A stretch of DNA of 64,000 nt from Arthrobacter antioxidans (GTDB lineage Bacteria > Actinomycetota > Actinomycetes > Actinomycetales > Micrococcaceae), in contig NZ_CP095501.1 of NCBI RefSeq assembly GCF_023100725.1, positions 1,798,001 to 1,862,000 of the forward strand. Direction: 5' to 3'. Below, piece after piece: positions 18,641 through 27,355 of the stretch. The translations under genes and the position numbers were made by a program. Below the pieces are notes generated by a model. That model did not search any database, had not been told where the DNA came from, and was given only the letters and a program-made list of their open reading frames with translations. Position 1 is the first letter of the stretch. Every line of letters starts with the position of its first letter.

Positions 18641-18932
18641 TCACTCCACCGGTGGATAGTGGTCGGCCGTCGGGAGTTCCCGCAGGAGGTCCTTCATCAC
18701 GACGCGTGAGTACCAGCCGATCTCGACGTCGTAGTCGCTGCCGGGCTCGAAGGACGAAGCAACCTGCTCCCGGTCGTCGAAGGTCACGCGCCGGTGCAGG
18801 GCACCCGTCCACCACGGCTCTGCCCGGTGCCGGGCGGAACCGGTGTCGTGACGATGAAGACGGTGAGTGCCGCCCCGAACGCGATGACCAGACCGAGCAC
18901 CACGAACTGGACGCCCAACGCCGCGATGTGGG
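18641..18932 (-). pseudogene. Small membrane protein ORF split by an apparent frameshift
   Basis: Two frames on the minus strand each carry part of what reads as one protein. From an ATG at about 18932, one frame gives a transmembrane helix (MIAHIAALGVQFVVLGLVIA then FGAALTVFIVTT) and stops in a tail that ceases to look like protein. The next frame begins to look coding near EPWWTGALHRRVTFDDREQV and ends DHYPPVE at 18641. Joining them near 18830 with a one-base shift gives a coherent protein of about 97 residues. This is either a genuine lesion, a sequencing error or two short ORFs. The family is not recognised. Confidence 0.45.
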
Positions 18933-18976
18933 CGATCATCTCCAGGCCGGCGAGATCGAGGTGGCCGGTGCTCTCC

Positions 18977-19021
18977 AGCAGTCCCGCATCGCCGGGCCGC
19001 CCTCACCGATGCGGGACTGCT
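18977..19021. terminator. Perfect inverted repeat at the end of the ABC permease gene
   Basis: Arms of 15 bp (AGCAGTCCCGCATCG and its complement) are separated by 15 bases, and the repeat overlaps the permease stop codon. No T-run follows. It probably ends the ABC operon transcript or stabilises its 3' end. Confidence 0.55.
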
Positions 19022-20870
19022 ACATGACTCTCGAGGGCGTACCCGGGACGGTTGCGCCTTCCTCGGAAACCGCGGGCCCGGGGAGAGGGGAGGTCTGGTT
19101 CCCGGGGATCGAGGTGGGGCTGTCCGGTCCGGTGGGTGCTGTGGGACGGCCCGGCACGCGCTTCGCCCGGCGCTTCCCGGTCCGCCCGTAGACGAGGTAC
19201 ATCGTCAGGCCCATCAGGATCATGAGCAGGACGGTGTAGACGAAGGTGTTCCCGATCGCGTTGACGTCCGCTCCTCCATCGGTGTTGGCCTTGATCTGCA
19301 GCCCGAGGGGTTGGTAGAGCGGGTGCGCGAGGAACACCGCCGTGTCGTAGTCGTCCAGCTGGCTGTTGAAGTTGAGGGCCGCGATCGCGGCGGCCGTGGG
19401 AAGGACGGCGGGCAGGAGGATTCTGCGGAAGGTGTAGAGCGCGCCCGCGCCCATGACAGTCGCGGCTTCCTCCATGGAGTCGTTCACGGAGGTGAAGGCG
19501 GCCTTGAGCATCCGGAGGGTGAAGGGGATCTTCACGACGACGAAAGCGACCAGGAGGATCACCGTCGTGCCGCTGAGGACGGCACCTCCGAGGAGGGGGT
19601 TGGGTTCGTCGTAGGTCATGACGAGACCGAGGGCGATCATCGCAGCCGGCAGGATCCACGGAATATGCAGCAGGTACTCGAACGTCGACGTGATCCTCGT
19701 GCGGTGTTTCTGGATGATGCGTGCGACGAAGAGCAGCCCTCCCACCGTGATGATCGCGGCGAGGCCGCTGTAGACGATGCTGACGACGAAGGGACGGAGC
19801 GCTGATTCCTGGGAGAGCACGCGGGTGTAGTTCTCGAGTGTGAACCTGTCCAGTGACAGCACTCCGGTGCTGATGGCGGTGCTGTCCATGAAGGAGTACA
19901 GCAGGATCAGCACGAGCGGCGAGGTGTAGACGAGGAAGAGAAGGTAGGCGAGGACGTGCACGACGACATTCGCCGGGCGGCTCCTGATGCTCTGTTTCTG
20001 CAGGGGAGCGGACACCTTGGCCACGGAGTAGTAGGTCCCCCCGCGTTCGAGCCGTGTCATGACGGCGAGCATCGCGATCGTCGCCAGTCCCAGGATCAGC
20101 GCGAGCAGTGCTGCGATGTCCCGGGAGGTCGAGGTGTTCGCGAACGTCAGGATCATGGGCGTGATGGTCTGGAACTCTTCGCCCCCGAGGACCTGGGGGG
20201 CGCTGAGTGCGCCCAATCCGGTGAGGAACGACAGGATGGTGACCGCGAAGAGCGTCGGTTTCAGGACCGGCAGGACCACCCTGCGAAGTGTCGTCCAATC
20301 CGAGGCCCCCATGTTCCGGGCCGCTTCGATCGTCTGGAAGTCGACGTTGCGGATCGCGTTGCCGAGGAAGAGGAGGTGATTGGTGGTGGTGGCGAAGGTC
20401 ATGACGAAGAGGACGGCGAAGAACCCACCGAACCACTCCCGGTCCATGTCCGGGAAGTAGTTCGCCACCAGTTTGGTGACGATCCCGTCCGCACCGTAGA
20501 TGAACTTGTAGCCGGCTGCGAGCACGATCCCGCCGAAGAGGAACGTCGTCGCATAGCCGAGCCACAGGGTCCTGGAGCCGCGGATGCGGAAGTACTGGGT
20601 GACCAGGACGACGAAGACGCCCACGATGTTCACCGTCACAGCGAGGACCACGGCCAGGAGGAAGCTGTTGGCCAACGACTTCATCGCCCGGTCGGAGGAC
20701 AGCAGCCGTTCCACGGCGCGGCCGGTGAACTGGCCGTTGGGGAAGAAGGTCTCGGCGAGCAGGTTGAGGTTCGGCCAGAGCAGGAACGCGGCACTGAACC
20801 AGGTGAGAATCAGCAGCGTCACGATGACCAGGGGTGACCTCAGCATGCGGGTGCCGGTACCGCGGCTCAT
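19020..20870 (-). CDS. ABC transporter permease, two fused membrane domains (Fe3+/phosphonate/polyamine type)
   Basis: 616 residues with about 12 transmembrane segments forming two binding-protein-dependent permease domains in one chain. Each has its EAA loop: EAARNMGASDWTTLRRVVLP near the middle of the first half and EEAATVMGAGALYTFRRILLP in the second (read with a G between the key residues). This fused architecture is that of FbpB-like ferric and PhnV/PhnU-like aminoethylphosphonate importers. The C-terminal 60 residues are a Pro/Thr-rich tail. The start overlaps the ATPase stop by 4 bases. Substrate not determined. Confidence 0.85.
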   Translation of the reverse strand: MSRGTGTRMLRSPLVIVTLLILTWFSAAFLLWPNLNLLAETFFPNGQFTGRAVERLLSSDRAMKSLANSFLLAVVLAVTVNIVGVFVVLVTQYFRIRGSRTLWLGYATTFLFGGIVLAAGYKFIYGADGIVTKLVANYFPDMDREWFGGFFAVLFVMTFATTTNHLLFLGNAIRNVDFQTIEAARNMGASDWTTLRRVVLPVLKPTLFAVTILSFLTGLGALSAPQVLGGEEFQTITPMILTFANTSTSRDIAALLALILGLATIAMLAVMTRLERGGTYYSVAKVSAPLQKQSIRSRPANVVVHVLAYLLFLVYTSPLVLILLYSFMDSTAISTGVLSLDRFTLENYTRVLSQESALRPFVVSIVYSGLAAIITVGGLLFVARIIQKHRTRITSTFEYLLHIPWILPAAMIALGLVMTYDEPNPLLGGAVLSGTTVILLVAFVVVKIPFTLRMLKAAFTSVNDSMEEAATVMGAGALYTFRRILLPAVLPTAAAIAALNFNSQLDDYDTAVFLAHPLYQPLGLQIKANTDGGADVNAIGNTFVYTVLLMILMGLTMYLVYGRTGKRRAKRVPGRPTAPTGPDSPTSIPGNQTSPLPGPAVSEEGATVPGTPSRVM

Positions 20871-21922
20871 GGCGTGCCCTGGTACTGCAGGACATGGTCC
20901 GGGTCCACCTGCAGCTGGACGGTGTGGCCGATGTCGAGGGCGGGGGTGCCGGTCTCCTTGACGAGGACCTTGACGTCGGAGTCGTGGCTTCGCACCGTGT
21001 ATCGGCTGTGCTGGCCGTGGTAGCTGCGCGCCACCACCTGTCCCTCGACGGAGGCCAGGCCGGGGCGCGATCCCGTGCGCCCGCCGTCGCGGTCGGTTTC
21101 TCCGCCGATATCGAGGAACGCCTTCTCCACCCGGAGGTAGGAGAGCTGGTGGGGGTGGAGGGGCCTGGTGGACCTCTCACTGAGGCGGGAGACGAACTCC
21201 GGGCCCAGCCTCGAGCTGTCGCCGATGAAGTTGCAGACGAACTCGGTGGCGGAGCGTTCGTAGATCTCGTGAGGAGTGCCCACCTGCTCCACCCTGCCCT
21301 TGTTGAACACAGCGATTCGGTCGCTCATGGTCAGTGCTTCGTCCTGGTCGTGCGTGACGTAGACGGTGGTGATCCCTGACTGGACCTGGAGTTCCTTGAG
21401 TTCCACCCTCAACTGCTGGCGGAGCTTGGCATCGAGGTTCGAGAGAGGCTCGTCCAGCAGGAGGATCTTCGGTTTGAGGACCAGGGCGCGCGCGATGGCG
21501 ACACGCTGCTGCTGGCCACCGGAGAGCTCCGACACGTTCTTCCCGAGTTGATCGTCGGTGAGATCGACGCGGCGGGCGATGTCACGGACGAGTTCGGAGC
21601 GCTCCTCGGCACCGGTCTTCCGCACCTTGAGTCCGAAGGCGATGTTCTCCCAGACACTCATGGAAGGGAACAGGGCGTAGTTCTGGAAGACCATCCCGAC
21701 GCCGCGCTTGTCGCTGGGGAGCGTGGTGACATCCCGGCCATCGATGTGGATGGTCCCGGAGGAGGGCGTGACGAGACCGGCGAGCGTTCGCAACGCCGTC
21801 GTCTTGCCGCAACCGGATGGTCCGAGCAGGGTGAAGAACTCGCCCTGCGACACCTCCAGGTCCAGGGCGCTGATCGCCGTGAAATCGTCGAAGGTGACCT
21901 GGATCTGGTCGAAGCGGATCAT
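20867..21922 (-). CDS. ABC transporter ATP-binding protein of the same importer
   Basis: 351 residues from the ATG at 21922 (an upstream in-frame start would add 21 residues of unlikely sequence). Walker [11 protein letters not shown]-loop [12 protein letters not shown], signature LSGGQQQRV, Walker [13 protein letters not shown] and switch VTHDQDEA are complete. The C-terminal part from about residue 240 is the TOBE-like regulatory domain of the PotA/FbpC/PhnT group. Middle gene of a three-gene operon: binding protein, ATPase, permease. Confidence 0.9.
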   Translation of the reverse strand: MIRFDQIQVTFDDFTAISALDLEVSQGEFFTLLGPSGCGKTTALRTLAGLVTPSSGTIHIDGRDVTTLPSDKRGVGMVFQNYALFPSMSVWENIAFGLKVRKTGAEERSELVRDIARRVDLTDDQLGKNVSELSGGQQQRVAIARALVLKPKILLLDEPLSNLDAKLRQQLRVELKELQVQSGITTVYVTHDQDEALTMSDRIAVFNKGRVEQVGTPHEIYERSATEFVCNFIGDSSRLGPEFVSRLSERSTRPLHPHQLSYLRVEKAFLDIGGETDRDGGRTGSRPGLASVEGQVVARSYHGQHSRYTVRSHDSDVKVLVKETGTPALDIGHTVQLQVDPDHVLQYQGTP

Positions 21923-22032
21923 GGGGTTGTCTTCCTGATGGCGGGAGGAGGGCGACGGTGCGCCCCGAAGGTCTCGGTGGCGCACCGTCGTGGTCTCGAC
22001 GTGAGCGGGACGGGCGGGTCGCGGCGGAACCG

Positions 22033-23103
22033 TCAGGGCATGTACTCGAGCTCGATCTTCTCGATCCAGGATCCGAGGTTCTCCTGGACGAAGGTCCAGT
22101 CGATGTCCTGGTGCGTGAACTGCTCGTCGAATGCGATCGTCTCGGGCTTTGCGCTGTCGAGCGCGGTTTCGTTCACGGGGAGGGAATTGAACTCTTCAGC
22201 CCATTCCCCCTGGACTTCTCCGCTCCCGAACCAGTCGATGAACTCCTTGGCTTCGTCCTGGTTGTCCGAGCCCTTGACGAGGGCTACCTGCTCCACCGCG
22301 TAGGGGACGCCCACGTCCGGAGTCACGACGCCGGAGGTCACGTCGTACGCTTCCTCACGTCCCGGGATGGAGGAGGACGGCATCTGGCCGAAGTCCACCT
22401 CGCCGTCGGCGAAGCGCGCGAACAGGTCCAGGTCCGTGACGGCAGGAACGCCGTTCTGGAAGTACTGTTCGATCTGCTGCCAGCCCTCATCGCTGACGCC
22501 CAGATCGCCGTTCTCATCCTTGTACCGGCTCAGGATGCCGGCCATGACGAGCTGTGTGGTGGCTGCTCCCATGCCGCTGACGCGCTCGTACCTGTCCTTG
22601 TACTCGTCCTCGGTCCAGAGGTCGGTCCAGTCCTCCGGTGCGTCGGCTTCGGGGACCGCGTCCGCGTTGTACGCCAGGACGATCGCCTGCTGCACCAGGG
22701 GCCAGTACGCCTTCTCCTCCGCGGGATCAGCCAGTGATTCGTCGACTTCGGAGGACCACGCCGGCGTGTAGGGCTCGAGTGCGTCCTCGCTCTTCAGCTG
22801 CTCGTAGTAGACGTTGTTCAGCCCGTACACGACATCGGCAACGGGGTTGTTCTTCTCGGCGATGAGCTTGTTGGTGGCATCTGCGCCACCGGCGCCGACG
22901 ATCTCGATCTCGAACCCTGCCGTCGCCGCCTTCTCCTGCAGCCACTCACCGCGTCCCTCGGAATTCGAATTCGTGTAGACGACCAGGGCTTCGCCGGCGC
23001 CGGCCGTGGAACCGGCCCCACTCTCGGTCGAGGCGTCACCGCAGGCGCTCAGCAGAAGGGCCGCCGCAGCGGTGAGTGCGACAACATTCGATCTTTTTGA
23101 CAC
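22033..23103 (-). CDS. Extracellular solute-binding lipoprotein of the ABC importer
   Basis: 356 residues. The signal peptide ends in lipobox LLSAC (Cys 21), followed by a Ser/Gly linker and a type 2 periplasmic-binding fold of the iron(III)/2-aminoethylphosphonate/thiamine group: ALVVYTNSNSEGRGEWLQEK at the start, LIAEKNNPVADVVYGLNN and a C-terminal AKEFIDWFGSGEVQ. The members of this group bind Fe3+, phosphonates, thiamine or sulfate-like anions; ligand residues are not obvious enough here to choose. The start is GTG; the ribosome site is weak. It is the promoter-proximal gene of the importer operon. Confidence 0.85.
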   Translation of the reverse strand: MSKRSNVVALTAAAALLLSACGDASTESGAGSTAGAGEALVVYTNSNSEGRGEWLQEKAATAGFEIEIVGAGGADATNKLIAEKNNPVADVVYGLNNVYYEQLKSEDALEPYTPAWSSEVDESLADPAEEKAYWPLVQQAIVLAYNADAVPEADAPEDWTDLWTEDEYKDRYERVSGMGAATTQLVMAGILSRYKDENGDLGVSDEGWQQIEQYFQNGVPAVTDLDLFARFADGEVDFGQMPSSSIPGREEAYDVTSGVVTPDVGVPYAVEQVALVKGSDNQDEAKEFIDWFGSGEVQGEWAEEFNSLPVNETALDSAKPETIAFDEQFTHQDIDWTFVQENLGSWIEKIELEYMP

Positions 23104-23308
23104 GGAGGAACTCGATTCCCTAGTAGCGACACTGCCTGCACAAACTTCGCACAGAAATAGCCAAGAAGCTCGTTTCTCGGCATCAGTGCGACACCCAACA
23201 GTGGCCCTGCCCTGTGAACGGACGTTCCCGAGGTATCAAACAGCAGGTTAACTTGCTGGTCGAGGCTTCCGCGGTCTCGTTCGCGCCGACGTGCAGCCCC
23301 TCTGGAGG

Positions 23309-24073
23309 CTAGGAGACCTGCAGACCACCGTTGATGTCGTAGGTGGCGGCGGTGATGTATCCGGCGTCGGGGCCCACCAGGAAGCAGATGAGGGCTGCGA
23401 TGTCGTCGACGGTACCCACCCGGCCCATCAGGATGTCCCTGGACATGTCCTGCTTGCGTTCCTCGGTGAGGGTGCCGCCCATGATGTCGGTGTCCACCGG
23501 TCCGGGAGCGACGGCGTTGACGGTGATGTTGTGTTCGCCCATCTCACGAGCCAGCGCACGGGTGAAGCCGATGATGCCGGCCTTCGACGCGCTGTAGGCC
23601 ACCTTCGAGTAGGTTCCACCGCCGCGCTGCGCCGAGATGGAGGAGATGCTGACCACGCGACCGAGCCTGCGTTCGATCATGCCGTGCAGGGCACGCTGCG
23701 TGACCAGGAAGGTGCCGGTCATGTTGACCGCGAACACCCGGTCCCAGGCTTCCTTGGTCTCCTGCATGAACCCGGTGGGAGAACTGATCCCGGCGAGGTT
23801 CACCAGTGCGACGACGGGCGGCACCGAGGCTTCGACGGTGGTCAGCGCTGCATCGACCGACGCCTCGTCGGAGACATCGGCTGCGACGCCGACCGTCGGC
23901 ACGCCGTGGCGCCGGCCGATGTCGGCCGCGGCCTCCGCGGCTGCGGTGCCGTCGATGTCGAGGATCGCGATGGACCAGCCGTCGCGGGCCAGCCGGTCGG
24001 CCGTCGCGCGGCCGATGCCGCGGGCCGAGGCCGCACCGGTGAGGACTGCAGTGCGTTCAATCGGAAAAGTCAT
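23309..24073 (-). CDS. SDR family oxidoreductase of the sugar-acid operon
   Basis: 254 residues, classical SDR with inserted Ala in the cofactor loop (GAASARGIG), VNLAG in place of NNAG, catalytic Ser in SISSI, YSASK Tyr/Lys and a FabG-like C-terminus ending DINGGLQVS. RBS AGGAG precedes the ATG. The start overlaps the GntR stop by 17 bases, so it belongs to the kinase/dehydrogenase/GntR operon. A role as the polyol or sugar-acid dehydrogenase of that pathway is inference. Confidence 0.85.
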   Translation of the reverse strand: MTFPIERTAVLTGAASARGIGRATADRLARDGWSIAILDIDGTAAAEAAADIGRRHGVPTVGVAADVSDEASVDAALTTVEASVPPVVALVNLAGISSPTGFMQETKEAWDRVFAVNMTGTFLVTQRALHGMIERRLGRVVSISSISAQRGGGTYSKVAYSASKAGIIGFTRALAREMGEHNITVNAVAPGPVDTDIMGGTLTEERKQDMSRDILMGRVGTVDDIAALICFLVGPDAGYITAATYDINGGLQVS

Positions 24074-24791
24074 GTGAGCTCCTGGTGGTGTTCTTCTGAT
24101 GGATGAAATGTTCGTAGTCGTCGTACGTCTGGTTGATGTGGTCCTGCATCGCCTTACGGGCCACCTCCGGGTTCCGTGTACGGATCGCCTCCAGCACCAG
24201 CGCGTGATGGGCGATGGCGTGCTGCTGCACCTCGCGGAAGGACGACGTCTCCCGCCGCATCGAGTACAGCAACTGGCTGAGCGGTCCGAGGATCACGGGC
24301 AGGAACGGATTCGCCGAGGCCCTGAACACCGCCTCGTGGAACGCGATATCCGTCGCGGTGACGGCGTCGAGATCCTTCGCCTCGTGGGCCGCCTGCAACT
24401 GGGCATTGGCTGTCTCCATCCGGGCCAGGTCCTCGTCGGTGGCATGCAGCGCGGCCAGCTCGGCGGCACCGGTCTCCACCATCCGCCGGATCTCCAGCAG
24501 GCGGAGCGAGACATCGGGGGAATCTGCGGTGGTCGACGCGTACCTGAGGATGGCCTGCACATCGGTCCACTGGGCGGCCGGATTCACGTAGGTCCCCAGG
24601 CCCCGCCTGATCTGCACCACGTGCTGCGCCTGGAGCTGCTTGAGCGCCTCGCGGACCGTCAGCCGGCTGACATCCAGGGAAGCCGCCAGGTCCTTCTCCG
24701 GGGGGAGTGCCGCGCCGGGTGGGTACGTGCCGTCGATGATCCGTTCGAGGATGTCGTCGAACACCGATTCAGCGAGTGGTTTCCGTGCCAT
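24057..24791 (-). CDS. GntR family (FadR subfamily) transcriptional regulator
   Basis: 244 residues. N-terminal winged helix: PPGAALPPEKDLAASLDVSR then LTVREALKQLQAQHVVQIRRGLGTYV. The C-terminal FCD domain is all-helical, with the metal-binding His pattern visible in DIAFHEAVF and HALVLEAI. These regulators are commonly repressors released by a carboxylic acid. The ATG at 24791 is chosen for its GGAGGGG site. It lies inside the operon it probably controls. Confidence 0.88.
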   Translation of the reverse strand: MARKPLAESVFDDILERIIDGTYPPGAALPPEKDLAASLDVSRLTVREALKQLQAQHVVQIRRGLGTYVNPAAQWTDVQAILRYASTTADSPDVSLRLLEIRRMVETGAAELAALHATDEDLARMETANAQLQAAHEAKDLDAVTATDIAFHEAVFRASANPFLPVILGPLSQLLYSMRRETSSFREVQQHAIAHHALVLEAIRTRNPEVARKAMQDHINQTYDDYEHFIHQKNTTRSSHDFSD

Positions 24792-25722
24792 CGGTATCCC
24801 CTCCATCGGCGTCCCCTGCGGCGGTGCGCCGCTGTGGCGCGACCACCCTGATCACCGACGAATCGTCGGCGATGCCCAGGCCCTGCGTCTGGCCGAGCAG
24901 GAACAGCTGCTCGGCTGCCGCGGCAACCGGCGCGGCAAGTCCTGCCGTGCGGGCTGCCTTCCCGACGATGCCGAGGTCCTTCACGAAGATGTCCAGTCGG
25001 CTCAGCACGTCGACGTCGCCGTCGTACCCCTTCACCATGCGCGGTCCGCGGTTGGAGAGCATGAACGACGACGCCGCCCCCGTCTCCAGCGCAGCCAGGG
25101 CCCGCAGCTGGTCCAGGCCGAGCGCGTCGGCGAGGGCCAGAGCTTCGGCAGCCGCGGCGATGTGTACGCCGCAGAGCAGCTGGTTCACCGTCTTCATGGC
25201 CTGGCCGTCGCCGGCCTTGCTGCCCACGACCATCAGCGTCGAGGCGAGCCGCTCGAGCACGGGGCGGGCGGTGTCCAGGGCTGACGGGTCGGCGCCCACC
25301 ACGATCAGCAGGTCACCTTCGCCGGCCCGTACTGGGCCGCCGGACAGCGGTGCGTCGACCAGCGCCACATCCAGGTCACCGAGCCGCCCGGTCCAGGAAG
25401 CGACGGCGTCCATCCCCACGGTGCTGGTCATCACGACGACGGCGCCCGGCGCGAGGGCGGGGGCGATCCCGTCGTCGCCGAAGAGGACATCCTCCACCTG
25501 GGCTGCGTCACGGACCGCGAGCAGTACGATCCCCGCATCGGCGGCCGCGTCCACGGCCGTGGGGGCGCACGTCAGGCCGGTCTTCGAGGCCTTCTCCCGT
25601 GAGGCCGGCATCGGGTCGTACCCGGTGACCGTGAACGCGCCGGCCAGCCGGGTCGCCATCGGCAGGCCCATGGCACCGAGGCCGAGGACGGCGACCTTCG
25701 TGTGCTCGGAGTCAGACATCAT
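24769..25722 (-). CDS. 3-hydroxyisobutyrate-dehydrogenase-family oxidoreductase (L-threonate dehydrogenase-like)
   Basis: About 317 residues. Rossmann motif GLGAMGLPMA at the N-terminus, the DAPLSGGPVRAGEGDL substrate-binding block, catalytic Lys in KTVNQLLCGVH, and the C-terminal helical domain with KDLGIVGKAA. This is the beta-hydroxyacid dehydrogenase family that includes LtnD, which oxidises L-threonate to 2-oxo-tetronate. Pairing with a DUF1537 kinase supports that role. Start ATG at 25722 or 25719; both overlap the kinase stop codon. It overlaps the GntR gene at its 3' end. Confidence 0.85.
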   Translation of the reverse strand: MMSDSEHTKVAVLGLGAMGLPMATRLAGAFTVTGYDPMPASREKASKTGLTCAPTAVDAAADAGIVLLAVRDAAQVEDVLFGDDGIAPALAPGAVVVMTSTVGMDAVASWTGRLGDLDVALVDAPLSGGPVRAGEGDLLIVVGADPSALDTARPVLERLASTLMVVGSKAGDGQAMKTVNQLLCGVHIAAAAEALALADALGLDQLRALAALETGAASSFMLSNRGPRMVKGYDGDVDVLSRLDIFVKDLGIVGKAARTAGLAAPVAAAAEQLFLLGQTQGLGIADDSSVIRVVAPQRRTAAGDADGGDTDGTETTR

Positions 25723-27190
25723 GGGAGGCACCCGTCCTCGCGGCGGAACCCGGTGTGGGGGAGCGGAGGATGTCCACCACGTCGGCAAGGGAATCGTCGG
25801 TGCCGACGTTCCCGGCGAAGACCACGAACGGGATGGAGCGCGCCGGGCCGTCGGCCGGCTGCCAGAGGGACACGATGCCCGGCAGCATCGGCCCGCGCAC
25901 CAGCGCGCGGCGGATGGACAGCCCGTGCGCGGCGACATCGGAGGAGGTGATGCCTCCCTTGGCGATGACGAAGCGCACGGGAGCCGTGGCGATGGTGGAC
26001 CGGACGACGTCGACCACTGCCCGCGAGATGGTGCGGGCGAACTCGAGGCTCTGCTCCGGATCGCCGGAGCGGATCAGGCGGCGGCTGGTGTGCAGGATGA
26101 CCTCGCCGCTGGGGAGACCGTCGACGACGTCCCGCACCGCCTCGGCCACCCCTGTATCCCGCCGTGCGGGGTCGAGGACGGCTTCGACGTCGAGCTCCAC
26201 GAGCCGGGCCTCGGGTCGCCGCGCCACCAGCGCGTCCAGCTGCCGGGTGGTCAGTCCCACGTGGGAGCCCACCACGACCAGCCCACCCGAGGCGGGGGCG
26301 TCACGGCCGGCGAAGACCTCCTCGGCCGTCAGCGGCGGATGCTCGCTCTGGCCGATCCGTGCACGGACGAACGGCGGGCCCACCCGGTAGAGCAGCTTCT
26401 TGCCGCGACGTTCGGATTCCTCGAGGCCCAGGGCGAGTGCCCGGAGGTCGTCCTCGGTGACGGCGTCGACGACGATGGGGACTCCGTCGGTCGCCTGGGC
26501 CAGTGCGTCGGCGATGCCCTCCGCGCCGGAGCGGATGATTGAGAGGTCGAGTCGGAGGACGGCGTCGGCCGAACCGCCGGTTTTCTCGGCAACGTAGTCG
26601 CCGAGGTCCGATGACACGTACCCGAAGGTGGCATCCCGGGCGAATTCGGTCTCGGCGACGGGAACGACGACGCCGTCGTCGCTCCGCAGGTAGTGGACGG
26701 TGCCGATGGTGATGCGGCCGGCATCGGGAAAGGCCGGAACCATGACGACGCCGTCGGTCCCGGTGCCCGCGAGCGACAGCAGGGTGGCGCCGATGACATC
26801 GGTCTCGAGCGGGAAGTGGCCGCGGAGGGTCGAGTCGCTGCGGCTGACGAAGCCGATGGCGACTCCCGCAGCCGTGGCGGCATCGAGGGAATTGGTGACG
26901 ATCTCACGGTTGCGCGACGCCGCGGTCTCCGGGTCGAGGCTTCGGGTGTTGGTGAGGACGTAGACCGCCGGTGCCGGTGCGCCGTCGATGCGCTGGTCGA
27001 AGGCCCACGCGAAATCGCTCGGCTCCCACGAGGTGAGGACCGGCAGGTCGGCGACGGACTGGGTGCCGGTCGGGTCGTCGTCGAGCACCACCAGGATCCG
27101 CCCGGAGGCCCTGACGGCGGCGGCGATCACCGCCGGTTCGATGGCCCGGCCCGCGGGGTAGCCGCTGAGCAACTCTTCTTCGAGTATCAC
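25712..27190 (-). CDS. Four-carbon acid sugar kinase (DUF1537 family, OtnK/DtnK-like)
   Basis: 492 residues. The N-terminal half (YvbJ-like) has LDDDPTGTQSVADL and NTRSLDPETA, SRSDSTLRGHFPLE and VVMVPAFPDAGRIT. The C-terminal nucleotide-binding half has KGGITSSDVAAHGL and a late VVFAGNVGTDDSL. The family phosphorylates 3-oxo-tetronates or D-threonate at O4. It heads the operon with start GTG 27190 and is divergent from the GntP permease, giving transport, oxidation and phosphorylation in one locus. Confidence 0.88.
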   Translation of the reverse strand: MILEEELLSGYPAGRAIEPAVIAAAVRASGRILVVLDDDPTGTQSVADLPVLTSWEPSDFAWAFDQRIDGAPAPAVYVLTNTRSLDPETAASRNREIVTNSLDAATAAGVAIGFVSRSDSTLRGHFPLETDVIGATLLSLAGTGTDGVVMVPAFPDAGRITIGTVHYLRSDDGVVVPVAETEFARDATFGYVSSDLGDYVAEKTGGSADAVLRLDLSIIRSGAEGIADALAQATDGVPIVVDAVTEDDLRALALGLEESERRGKKLLYRVGPPFVRARIGQSEHPPLTAEEVFAGRDAPASGGLVVVGSHVGLTTRQLDALVARRPEARLVELDVEAVLDPARRDTGVAEAVRDVVDGLPSGEVILHTSRRLIRSGDPEQSLEFARTISRAVVDVVRSTIATAPVRFVIAKGGITSSDVAAHGLSIRRALVRGPMLPGIVSLWQPADGPARSIPFVVFAGNVGTDDSLADVVDILRSPTPGSAARTGASHDV

Positions 27191-27227
27191 TGATCCGCAC
27201 TTTCGTCATCGGGTCTTCGTTGCAGCT

Positions 27228-27273
27228 CGCTTGTCAGATGTCTTATGTCCGGTGCTAGTGTGACATGCAGCAC
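27228..27273 (+). promoter_or_regulatory. Divergent promoter/operator region of the sugar-acid locus
   Basis: TTGTCA followed 19 bases later by TAGTGT resembles a -35/-10 pair for the GntP gene. The segment also contains GTGCT and AGCAC as a short dyad and repeated ATGTC words. It is the natural site for the GntR regulator, but no perfect FadR-type palindrome stands out. Confidence 0.4.
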
Positions 27274-27355
27274 AGTGCCCGTCAAAGATCCGACCAGGAC
27301 GGTGCTACCCACCAGAGCCGGCAACGAGGCTTGCTCAGTGACCGAGGAGCAGTAC

